Below, one piece after another: positions 32,826 through 41,721 of a DNA stretch of 64,000 nt. Origin of the DNA: Streptomyces sp. NRRL S-118 (lineage in GTDB: Bacteria; Actinomycetota; Actinomycetes; Streptomycetales; Streptomycetaceae); NCBI RefSeq assembly GCF_000716335.1, contig NZ_KL591012.1, positions 75,053 to 139,052 of the forward strand. Reading direction: 5' to 3'. Under the pieces are notes generated by a model, which was given only the letters and a program-made list of their open reading frames with translations, ran no database searches and was not told the origin of the DNA. Within the stretch, counting starts at the first letter, position 1; each line of letters begins with the position of its first letter. The translations under genes and the position numbers were made by a program.

Positions 32826-34732
32826 AGATCGTCCGTGTCGTCGGGGTCGTCCAGGCTGACCGCCGTCTCGGCAGTGGCCGGTTCCTCGCCCATGGCCTTG
32901 CCCATCTCGGCGGAGATCCTGCCGAGGAGGGCGGCCTTGCGGTCCTCGAAGAATCCTGTGAAGTCGTCGCCGGACATACGGTCCGGGGAGATGAGGTGGG
33001 ACCGGATGTGCTCGGCCACGACATCCGGCGTCGATTCCGCACTCTTGGCGAGCCGTACGAGGTATTCGGAGGGGGCGGCGCCCCCTATGATCCGGTTCGT
33101 GCGCGCCGTGAGCGGGGTCTTGTTCACGATCGAGTTGTAGACCTCCGACGGGTGCCCGGCCTTCTCGCACCACGTCTTCGGGAAGACGTGGTGAATATCG
33201 ATCGACTCGTCGAAGTACCCCGTCACCTCAGCCTTCTCTCCCGTGCGCCAGTCCACGGCGCCGGCCTTGAGGAGCAATGCGTAGATTCCCTTGTAGGCGG
33301 CGCTGTTGCGGGTACGCAGGGTGAGAAGCCGGCCGGGAGCGAATTCCGCCGCTTCGACGGTCCGGGGCTCCGTTGCCGAGCCGCCGATCCAGTCGACCAC
33401 ATCGGGAAGGTCCTGGCTGAAGCGCGTTTCCGTCGAACCGCCGTACAGCTCGCCGAACACGCCGCACCAATACCAGCGTGCCAGTTTCTGCTGGGCTCCG
33501 GCGCTCTGCGCGGACTCCCCCGCCAGTGCCAGGATGGCGGCGAGAGGGATGAGCTGGGTGCCGTACGGCAGGAACTTGGTGTCGAAGATGTACTGCTGCC
33601 GCAGGAACTTGGCGGCTGCCTTGAAGCCCTGGACCACGACGGGTGCGAAGCGCTCGTATTCGTCCAGTGCGAGCGCCAGCATGTCCTTGCGCTTGCAGCC
33701 GATGCGCGGCCGGCGCTCCTCGGGAATGCCCGCCCGCGCGGCCGCCGCGTGGCGGTCGGCGGTTGCCAGCAGAGTCACCGCCTGGAGGAAGTCGGTGTTC
33801 GAGACGTCCCTCAGGATGCGGTACTCGGGCGCTCGCCACGCCGCTTTGCAGTGCTTTTCCCAGTGCTGCCTGAGGTCGAATTCGTCGGCGGCGAAGGTGG
33901 CGGTCAGCAACTCGAAGACGGTCAGGGTCACGCCGCCCGTATTGACCTTCTCGAACACCTGGCAGACGGCCTGTCGCGGTGTCGCCCTGCCCAGGGAGAT
34001 GACCGGGATCTGGTACCGGTCGAAGGGCTTGATGAATTCGTTGTAGAACGTCTTCCAGAACTTCCGCTTCTCCTTGTCGTACTCCCAGTGGTCCTCGAAG
34101 CCGGATTCCCAGTCATCGGGGTCGAAGACGGAGCTCAACGGGAAGAGGTGCGCTTCGTACTCCCGCTCACTGGTCGAGTAGTCCTCGACCGGCTCCCCGC
34201 GGAAGTTGCGCACGACCCGGTCGGCGGGGAGGAAGCGGATGGCGTCCTCCCGGTCGGTGTTGCCGTCGACGGCCGCCCGCATGTCGACGTAGAACCACCC
34301 CGAGACGCGTTGCTTGCGCAGGTCCTGCGTGACGACGGGGCTTCCCTGTTTCAGGGACTGGAACAGGGACGTGAGCCGTTGCTGTCCGTCGAGAACCAGG
34401 GTGTCCGGCGTCGCGGTGGCCGGTGGCGTGGCGCCTTCGATGGGCCGGTACTTGAACCGGACATCACCACCTGCCTGCAGCAGCATCACCGTACCGACGG
34501 GATAGCTCAGAGATATCGACGCGAGCAGACTCGCGATGTTCGGATGAGGCCAGACCCAGCCGCGCTGGAACTCGGGCAGCTGCGCCCGGCCGTCCTCGAC
34601 CTGGCGCAGCAGATCGCGCAACGGGCGCTTGTCGATGCTGAATGCCTCTTCCGTCAACGCTGGCCATCCTTCCCCAGGGGTGCCGGACACACCGGCAGCC
34701 TCCGCGAGCGTCGGGGGAGGGCTGCCGATCAT
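32822..34732 (-). CDS. DUF262 (ParB/Srx-fold) protein with C-terminal HNH nuclease domain, GmrSD-like
   Basis: A 636-residue protein. The N-terminal DUF262 domain has RDLLRQVEDGRAQLPEFQRG (39-58) and the NTPase motif LVLDGQQRLTSL (112-123). The centre is helical, with QVFEKVNTGGVTLTVFELL. The C-terminal nuclease motif is IDIHHVFPKTWCE (511-523), followed by VNKTPLTARTNRIIGG: the His-His and Asn pattern of DUF1524-type HNH domains. Single-chain proteins of this build include GmrSD and related modification-dependent restriction enzymes against phages. It lies downstream of parC. The start is unsure: ATG 34732 is preferred because a GTG at 34813 falls inside the parC terminator hairpin. Confidence 0.85.
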   Translation of the reverse strand: MIGSPPPTLAEAAGVSGTPGEGWPALTEEAFSIDKRPLRDLLRQVEDGRAQLPEFQRGWVWPHPNIASLLASISLSYPVGTVMLLQAGGDVRFKYRPIEGATPPATATPDTLVLDGQQRLTSLFQSLKQGSPVVTQDLRKQRVSGWFYVDMRAAVDGNTDREDAIRFLPADRVVRNFRGEPVEDYSTSEREYEAHLFPLSSVFDPDDWESGFEDHWEYDKEKRKFWKTFYNEFIKPFDRYQIPVISLGRATPRQAVCQVFEKVNTGGVTLTVFELLTATFAADEFDLRQHWEKHCKAAWRAPEYRILRDVSNTDFLQAVTLLATADRHAAAARAGIPEERRPRIGCKRKDMLALALDEYERFAPVVVQGFKAAAKFLRQQYIFDTKFLPYGTQLIPLAAILALAGESAQSAGAQQKLARWYWCGVFGELYGGSTETRFSQDLPDVVDWIGGSATEPRTVEAAEFAPGRLLTLRTRNSAAYKGIYALLLKAGAVDWRTGEKAEVTGYFDESIDIHHVFPKTWCEKAGHPSEVYNSIVNKTPLTARTNRIIGGAAPSEYLVRLAKSAESTPDVVAEHIRSHLISPDRMSGDDFTGFFEDRKAALLGRISAEMGKAMGEEPATAETAVSLDDPDDTDDL

Positions 34733-34798
34733 GTCGAGGCTATCCGGCGTACCGGGCCGGCATGCGGGAATCGGCAGGACATCGCCGTGAGACACGAA

Positions 34799-34840
34799 GA
34801 CCTCCCGCGGCACGGCGTGAACCGCCGACCGCAGGAGGTC
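34799..34840 (-). terminator. parC terminator hairpin
   Basis: GACCTCCCGCGG and CCGCAGGAGGTC form a 12-bp stem with one mismatch around an 18-nt loop, starting 12 nt after the parC stop. It separates parC from the DUF262-HNH gene on the same strand. Confidence 0.65.
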
Positions 34841-34851
34841 CTCGCGCCGGG

Positions 34852-37305
34852 TTACGACGCCGGGCCCGCCACCACCGCGACCGGCTTCGGGAGCGGCGTG
34901 CCCGAGCCGTCGCGGCGCGGGTCGGGCTCCGGCAGGTCGACCGGGGAGCCGTTCTTCTGGGCCGCCCGGGCCGGGGCGGCCCCCGCCCAGGCCAGGATCA
35001 GCATGTCCTCGCCCTTCAGGAAGCGCTGGCAGCGCACGCCGCCCGTCGCCCGGCCCTTGCGCGGGTACTGGTCGAACGGGGTCAGCTTCGCCGACGTGCC
35101 CGCCTCCGGGTCCAGCGCGCCGGACGAGCCGGCGACCGTGAAGACCACCGCGTCCGCCGCCGGGTCGACCGCGGTGAACGAGATCACCTCGGCGCCGGCC
35201 GACAGCTTGATCCCCGTCATACCGCCCGCCGGGCGGCCCTGCGGCCGCACCTGGGAGGCCGGGTAGCGCAGCAGCTGCGCGTCGGAGGTGATGAAGACCA
35301 GGTCCTCCTCGCCGGTGCGCAGCTCGGCCGCGCCCACGATCCGGTCACCCTCCTTGAGGGTGATCACCTCCAGCTCCTCCTTGTTCGCCGGGTAGTCCGG
35401 CACGACGCGCTTGACGACGCCCTGGAGCGTGCCGATCGCCAGACCCGGGGACGACTCGTCCAGCGTGGTCAGGCAGACCACCGTCTCGTCCTTCTCCAGC
35501 GTCAGGAACTCGGAGATCTGCGCCCCGCCCGACAGGTTCGGCGCGGACGCCGTGTCCGGCAGCTGCGGCAGGTCGATCACCGACAGCCGCAGCAGCCGCC
35601 CGGCGGACGTCACCGCGCCCACCTCGCCGCGCTGCGTCGCGGGCACCGCCGAGACGATCACGTCGTGCTTGGTGCGCCGGCCGCCGCTGTCCGGGAGCGG
35701 CTCGCCGCTCGCCGTGCGCGCCAGCAGACCCGTCGACGACAGCATCACCCGGCACGGGTCGTCCGCGACCTGCAGCGACGCCGCCTGGACCGGCGTGCCC
35801 GCCGACTCCAGCAGCACCGTGCGCCGCTCGGTGCCGAACTTCTTGGCCACCGCGGCGAGTTCCGACGAGACCAGCTTGCGCAGCTCGGCGTCCGAGTCCA
35901 GGATCCGGGTCAGCTCCGCGATCTCGGCGTTCAGCCGGTCCCGCTCGCTCTCCAGCTCCAGCCGGTCGAACTTGGTGAGCCGGCGCAGCGGGGTGTCCAG
36001 GATGTACTGCGTCTGGACCTCGCTCAGCGAGAACCGCTCGATCAGCCGCTCCTTGGCCTGCGCCGAGTTCTCGCTCGACCGGATCAGCCGGATGACCTCG
36101 TCGATGTCGAGGAGCGCGACGAGCAGGCCCTCGACCAGGTGCAGCCGGTCCCGCTTCTTGCCGCGCCGGAACTCGCTGCGGCGCCGCACGACCTCGAAGC
36201 GGTGGTCGAGGTAGACCTCCAGCAGTTCCTTCAGGCCCAGCGTCAGGGGCTGCCCGTCGACCAGCGCCACGTTGTTGATGCCGAAGGACTCCTCCATCGG
36301 CGTCAGCTTGTACAGCTGCTCCAGCACGGCCTCGGGGATGAAGCCGTTCTTGACCTCGATGACCAGCCGCAGGCCGTGCTCGCGGTCGGTCAGGTCCTTG
36401 ACGTCGGCGATGCCCTGGAGCTTCTTGGCCGCGACCAGATCCTTGATCTTGGCGATGACCTTCTCGGGGCCGACCGTGAAGGGCAGTTCGGTGACGACCA
36501 GTCCCTTGCGCCGGGGCGTCACGTTCTCCACGGCCACGGTGGCGCGGATCTTGAAGGTGCCGCGGCCCGTCTCGTACGCGTCCTTGATCCCGGACAGCCC
36601 CACGATCCGGCCGCCGGTCGGCAGGTCCGGCCCCGGCACGTACCGCATCAGGGTCTCCAGGTCCGCGCCCGGGTGCCTGATCAGGTGCCGGGCCGCGGCG
36701 ATGACCTCGCCCAGGTTGTGCGGCGGCATGTTGGTCGCCATGCCGACCGCGATCCCGGACGCGCCGTTGACCAAAAGGTTGGGGAAGGCGGCGGGCAGCG
36801 CGACCGGCTCGCGCTCCTGCCCGTCGTAGTTCGGTGTGAAGTCGACGGTGTCCTCGTCGATCGACTCCGTCATGAGGGAGGTGGCGTCCGCCATCCGGCA
36901 CTCGGTGTACCGCATCGCCGCCGGCGGGTCGTCGTTGCCGAGGGAGCCGAAGTTGCCGTGGCCGTCCACCAGCGGCAGGCGCATGGAGAAGGGCTGCGCC
37001 ATGCGCACCAGCGCGTCGTAGATCGAGGCGTCGCCGTGGGGGTGCAGCTTGCCCATCACCTCGCCGACGACCCGGGCGCACTTGACGAAGCCGCGTTCGG
37101 GCCGCAGGCCCATCTCGTTCATCTGGTACACGATGCGGCGGTGCACCGGCTTCATGCCGTCGCGGGCGTCGGGCAGTGCCCGGGAGTAGATCACCGAGTA
37201 CGCGTACTCGAGGAAGGAGCCCTGCATTTCGTCGACGACGTCGATGTCGAGGATCCGCTCCTCGAAGTCGTCGGGCTGCGCGGTCTTCGTGCTGCGGCGG
37301 GCCAT
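34852..37305 (-). CDS. parC: DNA topoisomerase IV subunit A
   Basis: An 817-residue breakage-reunion subunit, partner of ParE. The N-terminus has [20 protein letters not shown] (31-50). The winged-helix region [17 protein letters not shown] (86-102) corresponds to the quinolone-determining region, and the catalytic tyrosine is Y133 in [10 protein letters not shown]. The C-terminal beta-pinwheel (about 510-800) has blades such as [20 protein letters not shown] and [15 protein letters not shown] see no clear GyrA box, which supports ParC over GyrA. It is cytosolic and read on the reverse strand, ending at a hairpin. Confidence 0.93.
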   Translation of the reverse strand: MARRSTKTAQPDDFEERILDIDVVDEMQGSFLEYAYSVIYSRALPDARDGMKPVHRRIVYQMNEMGLRPERGFVKCARVVGEVMGKLHPHGDASIYDALVRMAQPFSMRLPLVDGHGNFGSLGNDDPPAAMRYTECRMADATSLMTESIDEDTVDFTPNYDGQEREPVALPAAFPNLLVNGASGIAVGMATNMPPHNLGEVIAAARHLIRHPGADLETLMRYVPGPDLPTGGRIVGLSGIKDAYETGRGTFKIRATVAVENVTPRRKGLVVTELPFTVGPEKVIAKIKDLVAAKKLQGIADVKDLTDREHGLRLVIEVKNGFIPEAVLEQLYKLTPMEESFGINNVALVDGQPLTLGLKELLEVYLDHRFEVVRRRSEFRRGKKRDRLHLVEGLLVALLDIDEVIRLIRSSENSAQAKERLIERFSLSEVQTQYILDTPLRRLTKFDRLELESERDRLNAEIAELTRILDSDAELRKLVSSELAAVAKKFGTERRTVLLESAGTPVQAASLQVADDPCRVMLSSTGLLARTASGEPLPDSGGRRTKHDVIVSAVPATQRGEVGAVTSAGRLLRLSVIDLPQLPDTASAPNLSGGAQISEFLTLEKDETVVCLTTLDESSPGLAIGTLQGVVKRVVPDYPANKEELEVITLKEGDRIVGAAELRTGEEDLVFITSDAQLLRYPASQVRPQGRPAGGMTGIKLSAGAEVISFTAVDPAADAVVFTVAGSSGALDPEAGTSAKLTPFDQYPRKGRATGGVRCQRFLKGEDMLILAWAGAAPARAAQKNGSPVDLPEPDPRRDGSGTPLPKPVAVVAGPAS

Positions 37306-37486
37306 CGCGGCTGCGCTCCTTCACCAGGCAAGGGCTGATCTGACGCCGACCATTGTGGACCGTCCCACCGACAACGCCGACCGCGACCCGGAAGAGGGAC
37401 GATCCGGCGGTACGGGAACTTCGCCAGGTGTCGGTCCGCTTGCATACAGTGGCAGCACTTTCCACTCCGCGATCGAAGGGACGTAC

Positions 37487-38827
37487 ATGCCCATGGGTCA
37501 CACGGCCACAGCCCAGGCCGGCTCCGGCGGCCTGACAGCGACCGAGCACCGCCTGGCCAACGGCCTGCGCGTGGTGCTCTCCGAGGACCACCTGACCCCG
37601 GTCGCCGCGGTGTGCCTCTGGTACGACGTCGGCTCCCGTCACGAGGTCGAGGGCCGCACCGGCCTCGCCCACCTCTTCGAGCACCTGATGTTCCAGGGCT
37701 CGGCCCAGGTGAAGGGCAACGGCCACTTCGAGCTGGTGCAGGGTGCCGGCGGCTCGCTCAACGGCACCACGAGCTTCGAGCGGACCAACTACTTCGAGAC
37801 CATGCCCGCCCACCAGCTGGAGCTGGCCCTGTGGCTCGAGGCCGACCGGATGGGCTCCCTGCTCGCCGCGCTCGACGAGGAGTCCATGGAGAACCAGCGG
37901 GACGTCGTCAAGAACGAGCGCCGCCAGCGGTACGACAACGTCCCGTACGGCACGGCCTTCGAGCGGCTGACCGCCCTCGCGTACCCGGAAGGCCACCCCT
38001 ACCACCACACGCCGATCGGCTCCATGGCCGACCTCGACGCCGCCACCCTCGAGGACGCGCGGAACTTCTTCCGCACGTACTACGCGCCCAACAACGCCGT
38101 CCTGTCGGTCGTCGGCGACATCGACCCCGCCCAGACGCTCGCCTGGATCGAGAAGTACTTCGGCTCCATCCCGGCCCACGACGGCAAGCAGCCGCCGCGC
38201 GACGGGACCCTGCCCGACACCATCGGCGAGCAGCTGCGCCACGTCGTCGAGGAGGAGGTCCCGGCCCGCGCGCTGATGGCCGCCTACCGCCTGCCGCACG
38301 ACGGCACGCGCGAGTGCGACGCCGCCGACCTGGCCCTGACCGTCCTCGGCGGCGGCGAGTCCTCCCGGCTGCACAACCGCCTGGTGCGCCGCGACCGTAC
38401 GGCCGTGTCGGCCGGCTTCGGCCTGCTGCGGCTGTCCGGCGCTCCGTCGCTCGGCTGGCTGGACGTGAAGACCTCCGCCGGCGTGGACGTGCCCGACATC
38501 GAGGCCGCCGTCGACGACGAGCTGGCCCGGTTCGCCGCCGAGGGCCCCACCCCGGAGGAGATGGAGCGGGCCCAGGCCCAGCTGGAGCGGGAGTGGCTCG
38601 ACCGGCTCGCCACGGTCGCGGGCCGCGCGGACGAACTGTGCCGCTTCGCCGTCCTGTTCGGTGACCCGCAGCTCGCCCTCACCGCCGTCCAGCGCGTCCT
38701 GGACGTCACCGCAGAGGAGGTGCAGGCGGTCGCCAAGGCCCGGCTGCGCCCGGACAACAGGGCCGTACTGGTCTATGAGCCCGTCACCGCAGACCGCAGC
38801 GAGCAGGAAGAGGGAGCCGACCAGTGA
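37487..38827 (+). CDS. M16 metallopeptidase, catalytic subunit
   Basis: A 446-residue pitrilysin-family zinc protease. The inverted zinc motif HLFEH (62-66) is intact, and the distal glutamate lies in the MENQRDVVKNERRQRYD helix about 75 residues later. No signal peptide is visible, so it is probably cytosolic. It overlaps by 4 nt (GTGA) a second M16 gene lacking the zinc motif; bacterial M16B enzymes often work as such heterodimers, and one may degrade peptides in a closed chamber. ATG 37487 has GAAGGG at 6-nt spacing; the upstream stretch contains a TACAGT -10-like hexamer (37445-37450). Confidence 0.92.
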   Translation: MPMGHTATAQAGSGGLTATEHRLANGLRVVLSEDHLTPVAAVCLWYDVGSRHEVEGRTGLAHLFEHLMFQGSAQVKGNGHFELVQGAGGSLNGTTSFERTNYFETMPAHQLELALWLEADRMGSLLAALDEESMENQRDVVKNERRQRYDNVPYGTAFERLTALAYPEGHPYHHTPIGSMADLDAATLEDARNFFRTYYAPNNAVLSVVGDIDPAQTLAWIEKYFGSIPAHDGKQPPRDGTLPDTIGEQLRHVVEEEVPARALMAAYRLPHDGTRECDAADLALTVLGGGESSRLHNRLVRRDRTAVSAGFGLLRLSGAPSLGWLDVKTSAGVDVPDIEAAVDDELARFAAEGPTPEEMERAQAQLEREWLDRLATVAGRADELCRFAVLFGDPQLALTAVQRVLDVTAEEVQAVAKARLRPDNRAVLVYEPVTADRSEQEEGADQ

Positions 38828-40221
38828 GCGACGCCGCTGTGTCCCTGACGTCCATGGAGTTCCACCCGCAGCCCCGGGCGGGCACGCCCAAGCCCTGGGC
38901 CTTCCCGGCCCCCGAGCGCGGCACCCTCGACAACGGCCTGACAGTGCTGCGCTGCCACCGCCCCGGCCAGCAGGTCGTGGCCGTCGACATCTCCCTCGCC
39001 GCCCCGCTGGAGGCCGAGCCGGAGGGCCTCGACGGAGTCGCCACGATCATGTCCCGGGCCCTGTCCGAGGGCACCGACAAGTACTCGGCGGAGGAGTTCG
39101 CCGCCGAGCTGGAGCGCTGCGGCGCCACGCTCGACGCGCACGCCGACCACCCCGGCGTCCGGGTCTCCCTCGAGGTGCCGGTGTCCCGGCTGGCCAAGGC
39201 CCTCGGGCTGGTCGCCGAGGCGCTGCGCGCCCCTGCCTTCGCCGACAGCGAGGTCGAGCGCCTGGTGCGCAACCGGCTCGACGAGATCCCGCACGAGCTC
39301 GCCAACCCGGCCCGCCGCGCCGCCATGCAGCTCTCCAAGGAGCTCTTCCCGGCCGCCTCGCGCATGTCCCGCCCCCGCCAGGGCACCGAGGAGACGGTGG
39401 CGCGGATCGACGCCGCGGCCGTGCGGGCCTTCTACGAGGCACACGTCCGGCCCGCCACGGCCACCGCGGTCGTCGTGGGCGACCTGACGGGCGTCGACCT
39501 CGACGCGGTGCTCGCCGACACCCTCGGCGCCTGGACGGGCGACACCGCCGCGCCCCGCCCCGTCCCGCCGGTCACCGCCGACGACACGGGTCGCGTCGTC
39601 ATCGTCGACCGGCCCGGCGCCGTGCAGACGCAGCTGCTGATCGGCCGCATCGGCCCCGACCGGCACGACCGCGTGTGGCCCGCGCAGGTCCTCGGTACGT
39701 ACTGCCTGGGCGGCACCCTCACCTCCCGGCTGGACCGCGTCCTGCGTGAGGAGAAGGGCTACACCTACGGCGTGCGCGCCTTCGGACAGGTGCTGCGCTC
39801 CGGTCCCGAGGGCAACGGCGCCGCGATGCTGGCCATCAGCGGATCCGTCGACACGCCCAACACGGGTCCGGCGCTCGGCGACCTGTGGAAGGTGCTGCGC
39901 ACCCTGGCAGCCGAGGGCCTGACCGACGCCGAGCGCGAGACTGCCGTGCAGAACCTGGTGGGCGTCGCCCCGCTGAAGTACGAGACGGCGGCCTCGGTCG
40001 CGGGCACCCTCGCCGACCAGGTCGAGCAGCACCTCCCGGACGACTTCCAGGCGCAGTTGTACGCCCGCCTGGCCGAGACCGGGACCGTGGAGGCCACCGC
40101 CGCCGTCGTCAGCGCCTTCCCGGTGGACCGTCTCGTCACCGTGCTCGTCGGTGACGCCGCGCAGATCAAGGAGCCCGTCGAGGCGCTCGGCATCGGCGAA
40201 GTGACCGTCGTCTCCGGCTGA
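38824..40221 (+). CDS. M16 peptidase-like protein, non-catalytic partner subunit
   Basis: A 465-residue M16 fold protein. Where the partner has HxxEH this one reads GLDGVATIMSRALSEGTDKY, so zinc and catalytic residues are missing. The C-terminal half keeps the Arg/Tyr substrate pair found in partner subunits (LTSRLDRVLREEKGYTYGVRA). This division into a zinc subunit and an R/Y subunit is known for heterodimeric bacterial M16B peptidases. It is translationally coupled to the catalytic gene by the GTGA overlap, and a strong terminator follows. Confidence 0.9.
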   Translation: MSDAAVSLTSMEFHPQPRAGTPKPWAFPAPERGTLDNGLTVLRCHRPGQQVVAVDISLAAPLEAEPEGLDGVATIMSRALSEGTDKYSAEEFAAELERCGATLDAHADHPGVRVSLEVPVSRLAKALGLVAEALRAPAFADSEVERLVRNRLDEIPHELANPARRAAMQLSKELFPAASRMSRPRQGTEETVARIDAAAVRAFYEAHVRPATATAVVVGDLTGVDLDAVLADTLGAWTGDTAAPRPVPPVTADDTGRVVIVDRPGAVQTQLLIGRIGPDRHDRVWPAQVLGTYCLGGTLTSRLDRVLREEKGYTYGVRAFGQVLRSGPEGNGAAMLAISGSVDTPNTGPALGDLWKVLRTLAAEGLTDAERETAVQNLVGVAPLKYETAASVAGTLADQVEQHLPDDFQAQLYARLAETGTVEATAAVVSAFPVDRLVTVLVGDAAQIKEPVEALGIGEVTVVSG

Positions 40222-40260
40222 TTGACGACGGGTCGGGCGCCCGCCGTCCGCCCGGTTCGC

Positions 40261-40294
40261 GGAACCCCGGCATCCGATCGGATGCCGGGGTTCC
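40261..40294 (+). terminator. M16 operon terminator
   Basis: A perfect 15-bp stem, GGAACCCCGGCATCC with its complement, closing on a GATC tetraloop. It begins 40 nt after the stop of the second M16 gene. Confidence 0.92.
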
Positions 40295-40439
40295 CCTGTC
40301 TCCTCGCCGTATGTCCGTTTTATTGGGGAGGTTACGTGTCTGCCCTGTGGCGTGCGCTACAAAAAAGCGTGTTCGTTTGGTGATTGAAAGATCGGCCGCT
40401 TAGCGTCTGATGCGCTGTCCGCCCGCTGCACCCGCCGCA

Positions 40440-40612
40440 CCCGCGGCACCGGACAGCCATCGCCGAATCCCCATCGGGCGCGAGCCCGGGGAGCCGGGGA
40501 CCCATGCAGTCCCTGGGGTGAATCGGACGCCTTCGCATCCGTGCGGAGGGGCCCGTAGGAGACCTTCCTGCTCCGAACCCGTCAGCTAACCCGGTAGGCG
40601 AGAAGGAAGGAA
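40440..40612 (+). ncRNA. ydaO/yuaA-type cyclic di-AMP riboswitch
   Basis: The leader of the LytM gene carries the conserved sequence pattern of the actinobacterial ydaO class: GGGCGCGAGCCCGGGGAGCC, then GGGGACCCA, GGGGTGAATCGG, GTAGGAGACC, CCGAACCCGTCAGCTAACCC and GGTAGGCGAGAAGGAAGG. These are the two pseudo-symmetric c-di-AMP binding parts. In Streptomyces this class precedes cell-wall hydrolase genes, as here. Boundaries are approximate and the promoter must lie before about 40440; TTGAAA at 40383-40388 is a possible -35. High c-di-AMP would be expected to switch the gene off. Confidence 0.85.
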
Positions 40613-40627
40613 AGGACCAGCCACTTC

Positions 40628-41410
40628 ATGGCGTTCACCCGTGCCACCGGGAAGCACCGTGCCCCGAGCCGTCTGAGCCGCAAGAGCGCACACGCCGCAG
40701 GCGTCGCGGCTCTCGCCACCACCGGCGTGATCGGAACCCTCGCTTCCCCGGCGCTCGCCGCCGACACGGACACCCGCGCTCTCGAGGACACCGGCCTGAA
40801 CCAGGCGGTCATCACCGACACGATCGCCGACCGCATCGACGCCCAGGCCGAGGCCCAGGAGCGGGAGGCCGAGGAGGCCGCCGCCCTCGCCGAGGCCCAG
40901 GCCAAGGCGGAGGCCGAGGCCAAGCGCAAGGCGGAGGCCCGCGCCAAGGCGGCCCGTGAGGCCGAGGAGCGCGCCGCCCGCGAGGCCGAGCGCAAGCGGC
41001 TCAACTCCTTCACGCTCCCGGTCGCCGGCTCGTACGTCAGCACCTCCTACGGGGCCGGCGGGGCCATGTGGTCCTCGGGCAGCCACACCGGCATCGACTT
41101 CCACGCCCCCTACGGCAGCGAGGTCGTCTCCGTGGGCCTGGGCACCGTCGTCGAGGCCGGCTGGGGCGGCGCGTACGGCAACAACGTCGTGATCCGGATG
41201 GCGGACGGCACGTACACCCAGTACGGCCACCTCTCCTCCGTCAGCGTCGCCGTGGGCGAGCGCGTCATGCCGGGCCAGCAGATAGGCATCTCCGGCTCGA
41301 CCGGCAACTCGTCAGGTCCGCACCTCCACTTCGAGGCCCGCACGAGCGCCGAGTACGGCTCCGACATCGACCCGGTCGCGTACCTGCGCTCCCACGGCGT
41401 CAACGTCTGA
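40628..41410 (+). CDS. Secreted M23 (LytM-type) peptidoglycan endopeptidase
   Basis: A 260-residue exported cell-wall hydrolase. The signal peptide (residues 1-44) has an Arg/Lys-rich start, a hydrophobic core AAGVAALATTGVIGTLA and the cleavage site SPALA-AD. Residues about 68-125 are a strongly predicted Ala/Glu/Lys/Arg coiled coil. The M23 domain (about 128-258) has the zinc ligands in HTGIDFHAP and HLHFEARTS, and the active-site YGHLSSV. It cuts peptide cross-links in the wall. The c-di-AMP riboswitch upstream ties it to turgor and envelope control. An AAGGAAGGAAAGGA purine run lies before the ATG. Confidence 0.93.
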   Translation: MAFTRATGKHRAPSRLSRKSAHAAGVAALATTGVIGTLASPALAADTDTRALEDTGLNQAVITDTIADRIDAQAEAQEREAEEAAALAEAQAKAEAEAKRKAEARAKAAREAEERAAREAERKRLNSFTLPVAGSYVSTSYGAGGAMWSSGSHTGIDFHAPYGSEVVSVGLGTVVEAGWGGAYGNNVVIRMADGTYTQYGHLSSVSVAVGERVMPGQQIGISGSTGNSSGPHLHFEARTSAEYGSDIDPVAYLRSHGVNV

Positions 41411-41520
41411 CCCCGACGCCCGGGACCCACCCGGCGTCCGCCGGCCCCGGCTCGCTCCACGCGAGCAGGGGCCTTTCGGCATGCCCGGGCCCGTCGGGCA
41501 CGGCTCCGTGCCGGCCCACC

Positions 41521-41600
41521 CCCCCCGCTCGATGCCGGCCGGTCCCGCTCTATCCCGCTCGATCCCGCTCGGTCCCGGCCCGTTCCGGCCGATCCTGGCC
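41521..41600. repeat. 10-bp tandem repeat, eight units
   Basis: Eight successive decamers between the LytM gene and the GntR gene: CCCCCCGCTC, GATGCCGGCC, GGTCCCGCTC, TATCCCGCTC, GATCCCGCTC, GGTCCCGGCC, CGTTCCGGCC, GATCCTGGCC. The consensus is (G/T)NTCCCG(C/G)(T/C)C. A following imperfect inverted repeat CCAAAA...TTTTCGG (41598-41622) lies in an unusually AT-rich stretch. The rest of the 311-bp gap shows no gene; TAGAGT at 41653-41658 is a possible -10 for the GntR gene. Confidence 0.8.
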
Positions 41601-41721
41601 AAAAGATATCCATGGTTTTCGGTCGGCCATCGGAAATTCAGCCGTGCTGCAATAGAGTCACTGAACACTCGTCAAATCGTCGGCGCTCATTGTTCCGCGC
41701 GGATCCAGTCGGAGGTTCGGT

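Noticed and set aside
34733..34813. Upstream GTG 34813 as start of the DUF262-HNH gene
   Set aside because: It lies in the loop of the parC terminator hairpin and has no ribosome site; the extra 27 residues are not like the family.
35345..38374. 1009-codon open frame on the reverse strand running across parC and the M16 gene
   Set aside because: It spans two real genes in wrong frames, and its translation is low-complexity Arg/Gly/Ala/Pro.
40332..40538. 68-codon reverse open frame in the LytM leader
   Set aside because: Antisense to the c-di-AMP riboswitch, whose conserved RNA pattern explains the sequence better.
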